Source: a virus
Strand: one strand, 5' to 3'
IMG/VR virus record: IMGVR_UViG_3300030102_001899
Span: 1 to 29,624 of that record
DNA: 29,624 nucleotides
Below the pieces are notes generated by a model. The model was not told where the DNA came from, ran no database searches, and saw nothing but the letters and a program-made list of their open reading frames with translations. Positions 1 to 8,381 of the stretch are shown here, piece after piece. A program made the translations under genes and the position numbers. Each line of letters begins with the position of its first letter. Positions within the stretch are counted from its first letter, which is position 1.

Positions 1-482
1 GGCAGGTTCAAGAAGTTACCTACGTCGTCGCGGTCAAGATGCAACTTGACCTGCTTTGGAAATATCTCACTGCCGCCATAACCTAAAGCGGCTGAAACCT
101 GTTGCAGTGTTGACTGCATATCTTTTGCATCTACCCATTCTGTTGCGAACAGGAAGCAGTGTGCGCCGCCAGACTTGGAGCGGCACACCACGAGAGGTAA
201 TTTAAGCTTACGGATCTTCTCAACAAGCACTTTGTGGTCCAAAGGATATTGGTCTACATCAACACAACCCCAGACACACTTGTTGTCCTCATTGATCGGT
301 ATGATACCAATACCACGACCCCTACCAGCTAAATGCCCTTCCCACAGTTCCTTGGTCCGTGGTTCGCGCACGATGGCGGCACGTCCGGTATTCTTACCGT
401 TCGCCTGCTGTTTTTCTACTTTGTATGTGCCATACGCCAAACGTAGGCCATCAAAGATGGACGAAAACTTATCTACTGACAT
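1..482 (-). CDS. Archaeo-eukaryotic-type (AEP) DNA primase, N-terminal part; runs off the left edge
   Basis: About 160 residues of the N-terminus are visible, starting at an ATG 7 bases after a GGGG stretch that could act as ribosome binding site. The sequence shows WGCVDVDQYP, with two aspartates in a D-x-D arrangement near residues 75-77. It is followed by RSKSGGAHCF, with a histidine near residue 108, and then SEIFPKQ. This order of acidic pair, Ser/Gly-rich histidine motif and EIFPKQ matches the AEP primase domain known from phages and TOTE-type systems. The role would be primer synthesis for phage DNA replication. It lies 68 bases downstream of the probable single-strand DNA-binding gene, on the same strand. 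The open frame continues some codons upstream of the chosen ATG (positions 483-550), so an earlier non-ATG start is possible. The C-terminus is outside the window, so a fused helicase domain cannot be excluded. Confidence 0.75.
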   Translation of the reverse strand, partial: MSVDKFSSIFDGLRLAYGTYKVEKQQANGKNTGRAAIVREPRTKELWEGHLAGRGRGIGIIPINEDNKCVWGCVDVDQYPLDHKVLVEKIRKLKLPLVVCRSKSGGAHCFLFATEWVDAKDMQSTLQQVSAALGYGGSEIFPKQVKLHLDRDDVGNFLNL

Positions 483-550
483 GTACGATCCCCGCAAAAA
501 AGATGAGGCGGCAAGGGCGTAGCAGCCAACACCCTTACCACCCCAACTGT

Positions 551-1342
551 TTAGAACGGCACGTCGTCGTTGAGATTGTTGTCGGAAACGCTATCGTCCT
601 GATGCTTAACCACGACCTCGCCTTCAGTAATACTCTTGGCAAAGTCTTTACCGCGCTGGTAAATAGCAGCATCTTCGACAGGACCTACACGGCTCATCTC
701 CCAGCCATGCCAGCTACCCTTACTATTCTCCTCAGAAATGGTCTTAAGGTGATAGATGTGGCTAAAGCGTGGTGGAGTAAACGGGCCGTTCTTACCCTGC
801 ATGGTCAACGAAGAGATCATGCTGTTCCATTTGCGGGACTTCTTAAGCTGCGTAGATTTCATTGCAATTAACGCGGTTTCAGCAGACCCGTCGTCATGCA
901 AAACGATTACAAAGTGCTGGTGGGTCTCTTCGATATACTGACCCGACCCGTCCTGCACATACTCTTTATTATCTTCAGCAGACCGCTCCGTCTTGGGCAT
1001 GGACTCGCCCGGAACATAGATAGCAACGGGAGCACCCGTTCCTTCGCCTCTGGGGGCCCATTGAATGAACCGACGCTGGTAGGCTACCGGAATGACGTTA
1101 ATGCCGTCCTTGCCCTTGTATACGGCCCCTGAGACGGTATTAAATATATCACCCTTGCGGGCATCTTCCAGATCGTCAAGTTCCTTACTTACGCCTGACA
1201 ATATCTTGAGAAAAGGTAACGCAAGATCGTCTTGACTCATATTCTCAAGACCAACTCCTGCGTCGGCTTCAAACATAGAAGGATCAAACTGGATAATCTC
1301 AGCCGTCTCCTTCTCAACCACATCATTTTTCTTTTCGGCCAT
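551..1342 (-). CDS. Probable phage single-strand DNA-binding protein
   Basis: A 263-residue protein. The start at MAEKK is chosen because it has a purine-rich ribosome binding site (AGAGAGGAAAG) and follows the upstream stop with one base between. A longer reading frame to 1606 only runs inside the neighbouring gene. Visible features are DLALPFLKILSG near residue 41, a central stretch with GKDGINVIPVAYQRRFIQWA that looks like an OB-type beta barrel, and an acidic C-terminus ending NLNDDVPF. Acidic tails ending in phenylalanine are typical of SSB and T7 gp2.5-type proteins, which use them to recruit replication partners. The location directly upstream of the primase supports a replication role. 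I recognise the protein as a conserved phage family, but the SSB call rests on tail, size and neighbours. Confidence 0.55.
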   Translation of the reverse strand: MAEKKNDVVEKETAEIIQFDPSMFEADAGVGLENMSQDDLALPFLKILSGVSKELDDLEDARKGDIFNTVSGAVYKGKDGINVIPVAYQRRFIQWAPRGEGTGAPVAIYVPGESMPKTERSAEDNKEYVQDGSGQYIEETHQHFVIVLHDDGSAETALIAMKSTQLKKSRKWNSMISSLTMQGKNGPFTPPRFSHIYHLKTISEENSKGSWHGWEMSRVGPVEDAAIYQRGKDFAKSITEGEVVVKHQDDSVSDNNLNDDVPF

Positions 1343-1343
1343 T

Positions 1344-1922
1344 TTACTTTCCTCTCTTAATAATTGCGCGTTGCCCGACATACGCTCCAAAGAGCTCCAT
1401 TGGGAAGTCGTCACCATTTTCAACACGTTCGCGGACAAAGGCACGAAGCGTCTGTGAATGGATATCCGTCTTTTGTTCCGGCGCGTAGCCTTCTTTTTCC
1501 GCAATGGCTTTGAACGCAGACGCTTGGTCATCCTCGCCTCTGCCAAACGAACATGTAATCGTGTTTTTAATGATATCGTCATGCCCGTTCTCCCGTAACC
1601 ATTCAAATGCCTTTGGTTTATTGTCGATTAAAATTGATGCACCGTAGGTGGGTTTGACAGTAACCTCTGATCCATCATCCAGTTTCATAGCCGTCAGGCC
1701 AATCTCAGCCAACATCGTTGGCAAGTCTTCATCAGTCATTTTCAGCAACGACTTTTTCTCAGCCTTGAGTTTTTCCTCAAGCTGTTTGACCTGCTCTTCT
1801 TTGTCCCTGATTGCTTTAGCCATACCAGCGACCGTTGTTAGGTCACCCTGATCCAGTTTTTCTACTGAATTAGACAGACTGGCTTCAAAGTCTGCCTCCA
1901 TCTCTGCGAATAGATCACTCAT
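1344..1922 (-). CDS. Conserved phage protein with N-terminal coiled coil, replication region
   Basis: A 192-residue protein with GGAG seven bases before the ATG. Residues 30-65 are highly charged (KEEQVKQLEEKLKAEKKSL) and should form a coiled coil. The rest has the conserved look LDDGSEVTVKP, WLRENGHDDIIKNTI and FGRGEDDQ, followed by HSQTLRAFVRERVENGDDFP and an ending rich in Gly, Arg and Lys. I recognise this combination as a widespread phage family of unknown function that sits next to replication genes. It is the first gene of the leftward replication operon, one base before the probable SSB gene, and is probably driven by the divergent promoter at 1974-2002. It may assist DNA replication or recombination, but no catalytic motif is visible. 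Confidence 0.6.
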   Translation of the reverse strand: MSDLFAEMEADFEASLSNSVEKLDQGDLTTVAGMAKAIRDKEEQVKQLEEKLKAEKKSLLKMTDEDLPTMLAEIGLTAMKLDDGSEVTVKPTYGASILIDNKPKAFEWLRENGHDDIIKNTITCSFGRGEDDQASAFKAIAEKEGYAPEQKTDIHSQTLRAFVRERVENGDDFPMELFGAYVGQRAIIKRGK

Positions 1923-1961
1923 CGTGTTTCTCCGTTCGTTGTTAAAGGCACCTGTCGGGCC

Positions 1962-1989
1962 TTGACAAATACCTATATAATCGTATATA
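1962..1989 (+). promoter_or_regulatory. Sigma70-like promoter for the helicase gene
   Basis: TTGACA (1962-1967) is a perfect -35 box. TATATA (1984-1989) follows after a 16-base spacer. Transcription would start near 1996, giving a leader of about 15 bases that contains the AGGGAG ribosome binding site (2002-2007). The -10 box lies inside the spacer of the minus-strand promoter, so the two promoters overlap almost completely. Confidence 0.6.
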
Positions 1990-2002
1990 CCCCCATAGTC
2001 AA
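1974..2002 (-). promoter_or_regulatory. Sigma70-like promoter for the leftward replication genes
   Basis: On the minus strand, TTGACT (2002-1997) is separated by 17 bases from TATATA (1979-1974). Both boxes are close to consensus and the spacing is ideal. Transcription would start near 1967, about 45 bases before the ATG at 1922. The -10 box lies inside the spacer of the plus-strand promoter. Confidence 0.6.
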
Positions 2003-2010
2003 GGGAGAAA

Positions 2011-3462
2011 ATGATGCGGGAATATAAATTTAAAACTGAGCCGTTTGACCACCAGCGAAAAGTCTTGGAAGACTCGTGGTCCGAGGAGTTCTACGCGCTG
2101 TTTATGGAGATGGGGACCGGTAAATCCAAAGTGGCTATCGACACGATTGGTATGCTGTATCAGGCCAAAAAAATATGCGCTGCACTCATACTGGCACCAA
2201 AAGGCGTGTATGACAACTGGGTTCAAGGGGAGATACCAGCACACCTGCCGGATGAGATAGAACGCATGGTGGTGCGATGGACGCCGTCTACTGCCAAAAA
2301 GTTTCAAGACGAGATGAAAGCGCTGGTATATGAGCCATTTGACGGCATGAAGATATTTGTGATGAACGTAGAAGCGCTGTCTACTGCGCGTGGTACGAAG
2401 GCCGCGTATGCCTTTTTATGTAGAAACCCCAGTAACATAATGATTGTGGATGAAAGCACCACTATCAAAAACCGTAAAGCCACACGCACCAAGAACGTGA
2501 TGATGCTGGCTAATCACGCCGCTTACAAGCGCATCCTGACAGGTTCACCGGTTACTAAGTCACCTATGGATTTGTTTAGCCAGTGCATGTTTTTGTCCCC
2601 GGCTGCGCTTAACTTCAACAGTTATTTTGCTTTTCAAAACAGATACGCGATTGTGCAAAAGCGCACTATGGGCACTCGTGCATTTCAGGAGATTACTGGA
2701 TATCGTAGGCTGGACGAACTAAACCAGAAGCTGGACCGGTTTAGCAACCGCACTTTGAAAGAGGATTGCTTAGATCTGCCGGACAAAATGTACATACGGC
2801 GAGACGTTGCGCTGACAGACGAGCAGAAGAGCTTGTACACGCAGATGAAGAAGCTGGCTCTGGCCAAGCTGGAGAACGGTGAACTGGCCACAACAGCCAG
2901 TGTGCTGACACAGATCATGCGCCTGCAACAGATATGCTGCGGACATTTGCAACCGGATGAGGGCGATATACAGCCGGTAGAGAGCAACAGGCTCAAGGAA
3001 TTACTGGAGATTACAGATGAGCTTCAGGGTAAGGCTATCATTTGGGCGACGTACACACACGACATCCAACAGATAGCAGAGGCCCTGCGCCACCGCTTTG
3101 GGCCCGAAGCGGTGGCAACCTATTACGGCGAAACCCCGCAGGATGAACGTCAGGAAACGGTTAATCGTTTTCAGGACAAGGATAATCCGCTTCGTTTCTT
3201 TGTCGGTCAGCCGCGGACAGGTGGCTACGGGATCACGCTGACCGCGGCTAACACGATGATATATTACTCAAATAGTTATGATTTGGAAATACGGTTGCAG
3301 TCAGAGGACAGAGCGCACCGTATAGGCCAGACTAACAAGGTGACATATATCGACTTGGTATCGCCGCGCACTATTGACGAAAAGATCTTGAAGACATTAC
3401 GCAACAAGATAAACCTTGCCGGTCAGGTGCTTGGAGAACAGGCTAGGGAGTGGTTGGTTTAA
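2011..3462 (+). CDS. SNF2-family (superfamily 2) DNA helicase/translocase
   Basis: A 483-residue protein with the full set of SF2 motifs: FDHQRKVL (Q-like, residues 12-19), Walker A MGTGKSK (34-40), motif II VDEST (146-150, in place of the usual DEAH), motif III LTGSP (176-180), and motif VI QSEDRAHRIGQ (430-440). The last is diagnostic of the SNF2 group. It uses ATP to move along duplex DNA, and in phages such proteins are placed in replication or recombination. It is the only plus-strand gene here. AGGGAG at 2002-2007 lies 3 bases from the first ATG and 6 from the second (2014), so the second may be the real start. The stop overlaps the stop of the converging virion operon by four bases, leaving no room for a terminator between them. 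Confidence 0.9.
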   Translation: MMREYKFKTEPFDHQRKVLEDSWSEEFYALFMEMGTGKSKVAIDTIGMLYQAKKICAALILAPKGVYDNWVQGEIPAHLPDEIERMVVRWTPSTAKKFQDEMKALVYEPFDGMKIFVMNVEALSTARGTKAAYAFLCRNPSNIMIVDESTTIKNRKATRTKNVMMLANHAAYKRILTGSPVTKSPMDLFSQCMFLSPAALNFNSYFAFQNRYAIVQKRTMGTRAFQEITGYRRLDELNQKLDRFSNRTLKEDCLDLPDKMYIRRDVALTDEQKSLYTQMKKLALAKLENGELATTASVLTQIMRLQQICCGHLQPDEGDIQPVESNRLKELLEITDELQGKAIIWATYTHDIQQIAEALRHRFGPEAVATYYGETPQDERQETVNRFQDKDNPLRFFVGQPRTGGYGITLTAANTMIYYSNSYDLEIRLQSEDRAHRIGQTNKVTYIDLVSPRTIDEKILKTLRNKINLAGQVLGEQAREWLV

Positions 3463-4175
3463 CGCCGACGCGGGTATGGGAAAATGCTGCCAATGCCTTG
3501 TTGAACAGGTCCGCCTCTGGCGAAAGTTTTTGAAAAAGTAAGCCCATAACTTTGTTGAGTAGGGTCAAATTGACTTACACTTAATTTTCCACCAAAAACG
3601 TCAAGTCCAAGTCCCGGAGTTTTTGTGTCTTGTGCTTTTACATCTTGGGCCGTCACTGGAGTTTCACTGATTGGAGCAAGGCCATAAATATCGGTAAAAC
3701 TCTGTTCAGAGGGTACATTAGAAACTAAGCTAACATTTTGAGGGGTTTGCTGTTGTTGAACAACATCAAATATGCTCATGCCCATATCAACAGGACTTGT
3801 TGTGGGTGCACTAACACTTTGCTCTCCCGGTCCTATGCCTGCACCAGTGGGTCCAGAAAATCCTGAAGCAGATGTGCTCGTTTCACCGGGTCCTATACCT
3901 GCACCAGTGGGTCCAGAAAATCCTGAAGCAGATGTGCCGGTAGACCCAGATGTGCCGGTAGACCCAGATGTGCCTGTTGCGGAGGTACCTGTTCCAGACG
4001 TTTGTTCACCACGGAAGCCGGTGCTAGGTGTGGTGTCATGCTCACCTTTAGATTTTCCAGTGTTTGAAGATCCACCACCTCCGCCGTCACCACCAAAGCA
4101 GCCGAACTTTATTTCAAACTCGTCTTTACCCTCATAGATATCATGTAGGCCGTCATACCAGCGCTTCTTATACAC
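3459..4175 (-). CDS. Low-complexity Gly/Ser/Thr-rich protein at the end of the virion operon
   Basis: A 238-residue protein starting with GTG. The start is well supported because GGAGG sits 7 bases upstream, and the start overlaps the acyltransferase stop by 8 bases. The N-terminus is lysine-rich and contains DEFEIKFGCFGGDGGGGG. Residues 60-125 are a repeat region with GTSGST units and two copies of ASGFSGPTGAGIGPGE. The C-terminus (about 190-238) looks folded and conserved, with YGLTFSKTFARGGPVQQGIG followed by SIFPYPRRR. ARGG and GIGS motifs recur in other virion proteins of this window. I recognise the C-terminal signature from marine phage genomes but know no function. It is probably a virion or assembly protein. 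As the gene next to the acyltransferase it is also a possible substrate, with a GGK lysine near residue 197. Confidence 0.6.
   Translation of the reverse strand: MYKKRWYDGLHDIYEGKDEFEIKFGCFGGDGGGGGSSNTGKSKGEHDTTPSTGFRGEQTSGTGTSATGTSGSTGTSGSTGTSASGFSGPTGAGIGPGETSTSASGFSGPTGAGIGPGEQSVSAPTTSPVDMGMSIFDVVQQQQTPQNVSLVSNVPSEQSFTDIYGLAPISETPVTAQDVKAQDTKTPGLGLDVFGGKLSVSQFDPTQQSYGLTFSKTFARGGPVQQGIGSIFPYPRRR
3829..3938. repeat. 60-base direct repeat inside the low-complexity gene
   Basis: The stretch at 3841-3877 is identical to 3901-3937, and the ten or so bases upstream of each copy are nearly identical too. The copies encode the two ASGFSGPTGAGIGPGE blocks. Just beyond, an 18-base unit (GATGTGCCGGTAGACCCA) is repeated in tandem from 3931, encoding the GTSGST units. 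Confidence 0.85.
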
Positions 4176-4641
4176 AGCTATACCTCCGTCCTACGATGTC
4201 TTCCTGTACGCCCGTGGCGTAACCTTTTTTCTTACCGTTTGCCTGCCGCAAGAACGTAGCTCCGTCATACGGATACACTTCGATATATCGACTGGTTAAC
4301 TCCTGCTGTACAAAACGTCCTATTTTCAATGCGTTATTGTACGGTGCGATAAAGTCTATAACGTACAGCATACCAGACTCGTGGTCCGTGTACCAGTCTT
4401 CGGGCTGCAACTTGCGTGTGCCGTTCTCGTAACCCTCTGCTGCTTCTTTCGTCAGAAACGCATGGCTGAACAGACCCGTGGGACGCGGGAATATCTCCGT
4501 CTTGGCTGTTAGCTTGTCTTCATACACGACAACCATCTTTTTTGCTTTGATGGCAGGCAGGACCAGCCGTTCCAGATCGGCAATGTACCAGTCACGGTGC
4601 ATATCGGACTTGAGCATCAGTTCTAATACGTCGTTGATCAT
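4168..4641 (-). CDS. HlyC-type toxin-activating lysine acyltransferase homologue
   Basis: A 157-residue protein, about the size of HlyC (roughly 170). From residue 14 it aligns by eye with HlyC: MHRDW (14-18) against LHRNW, VLPAI (27-31) against VLPAI, SHAFLTKEA against CSWANLSLE, and PEDW (80-83) against AEDW. YVIDFIAPYN (93-102) matches WFIDWIAPFG. The two residues known to be essential in HlyC, His23 and Asp92, correspond to His15 and Asp96 here. The known family moves a fatty acyl group from acyl carrier protein to internal lysines of RTX toxins in the cytoplasm. No RTX nonapeptide repeats occur in this window. The gene overlaps the upstream large virion gene by ATGA and the downstream gene by 8 bases, so it is made with the virion proteins. 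Targeting of virion proteins is my inference. Confidence 0.85.
   Translation of the reverse strand: MINDVLELMLKSDMHRDWYIADLERLVLPAIKAKKMVVVYEDKLTAKTEIFPRPTGLFSHAFLTKEAAEGYENGTRKLQPEDWYTDHESGMLYVIDFIAPYNNALKIGRFVQQELTSRYIEVYPYDGATFLRQANGKKKGYATGVQEDIVGRRYSCV
4176..4187 (-). promoter_or_regulatory. Ribosome binding site supporting a GTG start
   Basis: GGAGG (complement of 4183-4187) followed by seven bases and GTG (4175-4173). There is no ATG nearby in this frame, so the strong site decides the start. It lies within the last codons of the acyltransferase gene, so translation of the two is probably coupled. Confidence 0.7.
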
Positions 4642-7600
4642 CCCATCAGGCTCCCGATACCTTCTACTAAATCGCGGTCCTCTGGGAACATGGCAGCAAA
4701 CCTACGCCTGTCCACTGGTCCGCTGGCCGCGGGTGGTGGAGTCATAGCAAGGGGTGATGGTTGAGGAGACATTGGTGGGGGCGCAACTGATCTCATTGGG
4801 CTAACCGGCACAGCACTCGCGGTGGGAGTGTCAAGCGCTGGTGCCGGAACTGGTTCTTCTTCTACAGGGGTTTCATATTCCTCTAAGACATCTTCTTCTA
4901 TAGTTCTAACCCCTAAAGGTATTCTTCTACCTACTTGTCGGGCAAGGGGAGCGAATATGTTTGAAAGTCCTTTCATTGCATCATCTAAATCTTTTTTCTT
5001 CTTTATGTCTTTCATCATTAATCCAAGAGCTTTTGGATTAGCTAAATACTCACTCATAAGTTGAAGTGTCTGACTTTCAGGACCACGTAGTAAAAGCCTT
5101 TGAACCATTTCAGAGCCGGTTTGTTCTGCGATTAGTCCACCGCCCATAGTAGGCAATCCCAACATGCTCTTTAATTTATTTTGGAACGCCCCACCGGCAG
5201 TGGCACCAGCTATACGTAAATAAAACAACTTAGCCAAGCTTGGGTTTTTAAATAGGACATTTTCTAAATCACCTTTTTGAAAAGCTTCTTCAACTCCTCG
5301 TAAGGTTTTTATGGCTTCTTGTAATTTGCTCATCTCATCTTGAGTGTACAAGTTATTTTTTATTAAAAAATCTTCCATAGAAAATTTAATTGAAGGATCT
5401 ACGCCTTTCATTTGACCAAATAATTCTTTTTGTAAGATATCTCCATTTGGGAGACCTACGTCATTGTTAGCTTTAACTAAAGCGTTGTTAATTATAGAAG
5501 AACGAAAACCAGACAAAGCCTGTTCTCTAGTATAACCAGACCCGGCCATGTCTGCTGTAGAAACCATCTTGTAAAGAGAGTTTAAAGCAAGAGTAGGTCT
5601 CTCCGACGCTAAAGCTTTCGCAACAGCTTTTCCGGGGTCTTCATAATTTAATACCCATTGAAACGCTTTGGTTTTATACATGTTTTGCACTTGTTCATCA
5701 GAAAATCCGCGTTGCCTTGCAGCCGTTGGATTTATTTTATCTGAAACATCCGTCAACATATTATCAAAAGTGCTTTGTGCAGAAACAACATCTGATAAAT
5801 CGTCCTCTAATTTAGGTATCAACGCAAAAAGTTCTCTAGTTCCCGGTTCTTTTTTAAAGTTTTCTAACCTTGATTTATTAACAACAAAGGTTTCTATACT
5901 TTCATTTGGATTAGCGGGGTTAGGAATTGTTTTTTTATCCATTATTTTAGCTAAAGAATCCCTTAATGATTCACTAATTATTTGATCAGTGCTCATCAAT
6001 TGAACTTGCTCTTCACTAAATTTTGCCTCATCCACAAGAAATCTTCCAGCAGCTCTAATCTGATCAAATCTTCTAGCCGTAGCTAAGTTTCCGCCCCTAA
6101 ATGCCTGATTTAAAAGATCCATAGGGTCCATCACCACGCCTCGGTTTTTATCTATAACCTGCAACCTGTTTAAAAAGGTTCTAGTAAAAACATTGTTTCT
6201 GGCAAAAGTATAAGCACGAGCCGTGTTGTATGCAGCAGATGCGTTATCCACCTGTCCAGTTAAGTCACGCAACACTTCATTAGCTAACCGATCTAAATAC
6301 CCTGCGTTTTCTAAATCTCCATTTTTTCTTAACGTGGACGCTCTGTTTAAAAGACCTGACCTAATTTTAAAGAACCTATCTGCTGTAGCCGGGTTTCTTC
6401 CCTCTCTTTTTTGGAAGTAATCTCTTAAAGCATCAATATCCTGCATATAAGGACCTATAGCAGTTTTAAGTTCTTGGTTTGCCCCCTCTGAGGAGAACTT
6501 TAAACCGTTTCTAAGTGCGGGCCTGTCTAAAATTTGAAGAACATTAGGCTGAGTTATTTCTTTACCGTTCCTAGAAATAAATTGAGTTATAGGGTAACTA
6601 CCGACCTCGTTCCATAACCGTCTTTCTCTTGCCTTACTTAAATCAATGTTGTTTTTTAAAACATCATATAATTTTACGGACAACTCACCCCTGCGAGACG
6701 CCTCTGTTAGTTTTCTACCAACCACTCTTTGACCAGCCGTTGTTAATTTAGTGACAGAGTCTTCTATTTGATCTGTTATGTTTTGTTCAAAAAGACCCTG
6801 CTGTATTCTGGCGGCTATACCTAAAGCCCGTGTATCTCCAGTGGAGGCTAAAGTACGTATGGCATTTACGGCTCCAGCTTGTAATTCTTCTCTACCTCTA
6901 CCGGTAGCAACTTTAAGATCTTTATTAGACTTAGCTAATTCATCTTGAATTGTTCTAAGAGTTGGAGAGAAGGGTAAACCAGATAGTTCAGCTAGGTCGG
7001 CTGACGTTAAAGGAAGAGGATTACCGTCGGCGTCTTCACTTGCTTCTATCAAGCCGTCTATAAATTTAGCAAACTTTTCATCCGCACTAACAACAAGTTC
7101 ACCTTGTTCATTAAGAGTGTCGGCGTATTCTTCCGATCTTTGAATACCAAGCATAATTCTGTTGACGGCCTCTTCACTCATCTTCCCCTTCAAGAGACCT
7201 TCTTTATTTTTAGCGTTTCCATACCATCTTTTTAGAAAACCCACCGCATCCGGAGCAAGATCAACGGCAAATTGAGCAGGTAAAGGAACAACTGCCGATC
7301 CTATTAACTCTGAATAAAACCGGGTTGTTTCGTCATACGGATCTATGTCCTGTGCGACACTAGCACCAAGACCGATACCGCCAGCCGCAACACCCTCTAA
7401 ACTTAAAAATTTACCGGGGTTGTCTCTGGCAAACTTCATAGATTTATCTATGCCGCTTTCAATACCGCCAACAATTCTAGCCCCTACGGGGCCTTTTCTA
7501 GGGTCTACAAGATAACCTGCTGGATTAAAACGAGTGAAGCCCAGATTAGCCCCCAAGGAGCCACCAAACATCGGACCTCTCGTAGCTGTTCCTCTTGCTG

Positions 7601-8381
7601 CGTTAGCTGCTTTAAAAGCCTTTTCACTCAAACCAGCATTTTTTGCGGTAAGCTCAAACGCTTCATCTGCTACGCTTGCAAATTTTCCACTAGAGACTTT
7701 TTTAAAGTTATCCAGAAACTCCAACGCTCCCGTGGTTGCTTTAGGGGTAGAAGAGAAAAACTTCCAAGGGCTGGTTAACATGGAAACACCTATTACCGTG
7801 CTTTCTCCACCACGATACTTACCCTCTAAAGAAGGAATTACCGGATCAGCTTCTCCAATAATTGCATCTTCCGCCTCACTAGCCGCGATAGCGCCTGCTA
7901 TTGAGCCACCAATACCCCCTACACCTAAAACTACGCCCTTTAACAATAGTCCGGGCAAGCCTACAGGAGGTATAAGATTTGCTATGGGTGCCGCCGCAGC
8001 TAAACCCCCTTTAAATCCTGCTCCCGCTCCAACTGCTTCCGGTAACATCCTGCCTGCGCCAGAAAAAAACGCCTCTACCCCAGAGGAAGAGTCATCTTCT
8101 GGGTCGAATTTTCCAAAGTCTTCAACATTAGTGAATAACGTCAGAATTTCTTCTTCCGCCAACCCTCTATCTTCTGGGTCAAGGTCTCTATATCTATCTA
8201 AATTATTTAAAATCGGATGTGTGCCAGTGGTTAAAGACTCAAGAGTCAGTGGAACCCCGCCCGTTTCTAATTCGTCATTGGCTATAGATAGAACACCCTC
8301 AACAGTTTTAGTTAAACCTTGCGTTTCCATAAGGTTTTCAAATTCAGGACGTGTAAGTGTGATAAGCGAGTTTTCAGACAT
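4638..8381 (-). CDS. Very large internal virion protein, probable DNA-ejection protein
   Basis: A 1247-residue protein and the largest gene here. It starts at TAATG shared with the upstream stop. Residues 1-100 are acidic and soluble. Residues 116-170 are strongly hydrophobic and glycine/alanine-rich (for example ANLIPPVGLPGLLLKGVVLG), like membrane-inserting segments. A second glycine-rich stretch lies near residues 270-345. The middle (about 400-1100) is mostly charged and helical. After that comes a proline-rich linker and a short conserved-looking end, DRRRFAAMFPEDRDLVEG then IGSLMG. Size, helical content and position after the nozzle and before the end of the operon match the ejected internal proteins of T7- and P22-like phages. 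No lytic transglycosylase motif is evident. The GIGS motif near the end is shared with the protein at 3459-4175. Confidence 0.6.
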   Translation of the reverse strand: MSENSLITLTRPEFENLMETQGLTKTVEGVLSIANDELETGGVPLTLESLTTGTHPILNNLDRYRDLDPEDRGLAEEEILTLFTNVEDFGKFDPEDDSSSGVEAFFSGAGRMLPEAVGAGAGFKGGLAAAAPIANLIPPVGLPGLLLKGVVLGVGGIGGSIAGAIAASEAEDAIIGEADPVIPSLEGKYRGGESTVIGVSMLTSPWKFFSSTPKATTGALEFLDNFKKVSSGKFASVADEAFELTAKNAGLSEKAFKAANAARGTATRGPMFGGSLGANLGFTRFNPAGYLVDPRKGPVGARIVGGIESGIDKSMKFARDNPGKFLSLEGVAAGGIGLGASVAQDIDPYDETTRFYSELIGSAVVPLPAQFAVDLAPDAVGFLKRWYGNAKNKEGLLKGKMSEEAVNRIMLGIQRSEEYADTLNEQGELVVSADEKFAKFIDGLIEASEDADGNPLPLTSADLAELSGLPFSPTLRTIQDELAKSNKDLKVATGRGREELQAGAVNAIRTLASTGDTRALGIAARIQQGLFEQNITDQIEDSVTKLTTAGQRVVGRKLTEASRRGELSVKLYDVLKNNIDLSKARERRLWNEVGSYPITQFISRNGKEITQPNVLQILDRPALRNGLKFSSEGANQELKTAIGPYMQDIDALRDYFQKREGRNPATADRFFKIRSGLLNRASTLRKNGDLENAGYLDRLANEVLRDLTGQVDNASAAYNTARAYTFARNNVFTRTFLNRLQVIDKNRGVVMDPMDLLNQAFRGGNLATARRFDQIRAAGRFLVDEAKFSEEQVQLMSTDQIISESLRDSLAKIMDKKTIPNPANPNESIETFVVNKSRLENFKKEPGTRELFALIPKLEDDLSDVVSAQSTFDNMLTDVSDKINPTAARQRGFSDEQVQNMYKTKAFQWVLNYEDPGKAVAKALASERPTLALNSLYKMVSTADMAGSGYTREQALSGFRSSIINNALVKANNDVGLPNGDILQKELFGQMKGVDPSIKFSMEDFLIKNNLYTQDEMSKLQEAIKTLRGVEEAFQKGDLENVLFKNPSLAKLFYLRIAGATAGGAFQNKLKSMLGLPTMGGGLIAEQTGSEMVQRLLLRGPESQTLQLMSEYLANPKALGLMMKDIKKKKDLDDAMKGLSNIFAPLARQVGRRIPLGVRTIEEDVLEEYETPVEEEPVPAPALDTPTASAVPVSPMRSVAPPPMSPQPSPLAMTPPPAASGPVDRRRFAAMFPEDRDLVEGIGSLMG

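Larger units (their letters stand above)
1962..2002. repeat. Imperfect dyad in the divergent promoter region
   Basis: TTGAC (1962-1966) and GTCAA (1998-2002) form the outer arms. TATATA (1974-1979) and TATATA (1984-1989) form the inner arms around ATCG. The symmetry centres nearly coincide (1982 and 1981.5). The symmetry follows from the two opposed promoters but could also serve as an operator. Confidence 0.5.

Noticed and set aside
175-871. Plus-strand frames opposite primase and SSB
   Set aside because: The minus-strand frames carry clear domain motifs and matching spacing. The plus-strand frames do not.
551-1606. A 351-codon version of the SSB-like gene
   Set aside because: The extra 88 N-terminal codons lie wholly inside the neighbouring gene at 1344-1922, are very Arg/Lys-rich and lack a good ribosome binding site. 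The ATG at 1342 has one.
3512-3531. Possible helicase terminator, CGCC-TCT-GGCG then a T-run
   Set aside because: The stem has only four base pairs, four bases separate it from the T-run, and it lies inside the opposing coding sequence.
3459-4175. RTX toxin as partner of the HlyC-like enzyme
   Set aside because: The glycine-rich stretches are simple Gly/Ser/Thr repeats. No GGxGxDx-type nonapeptide repeats are present.
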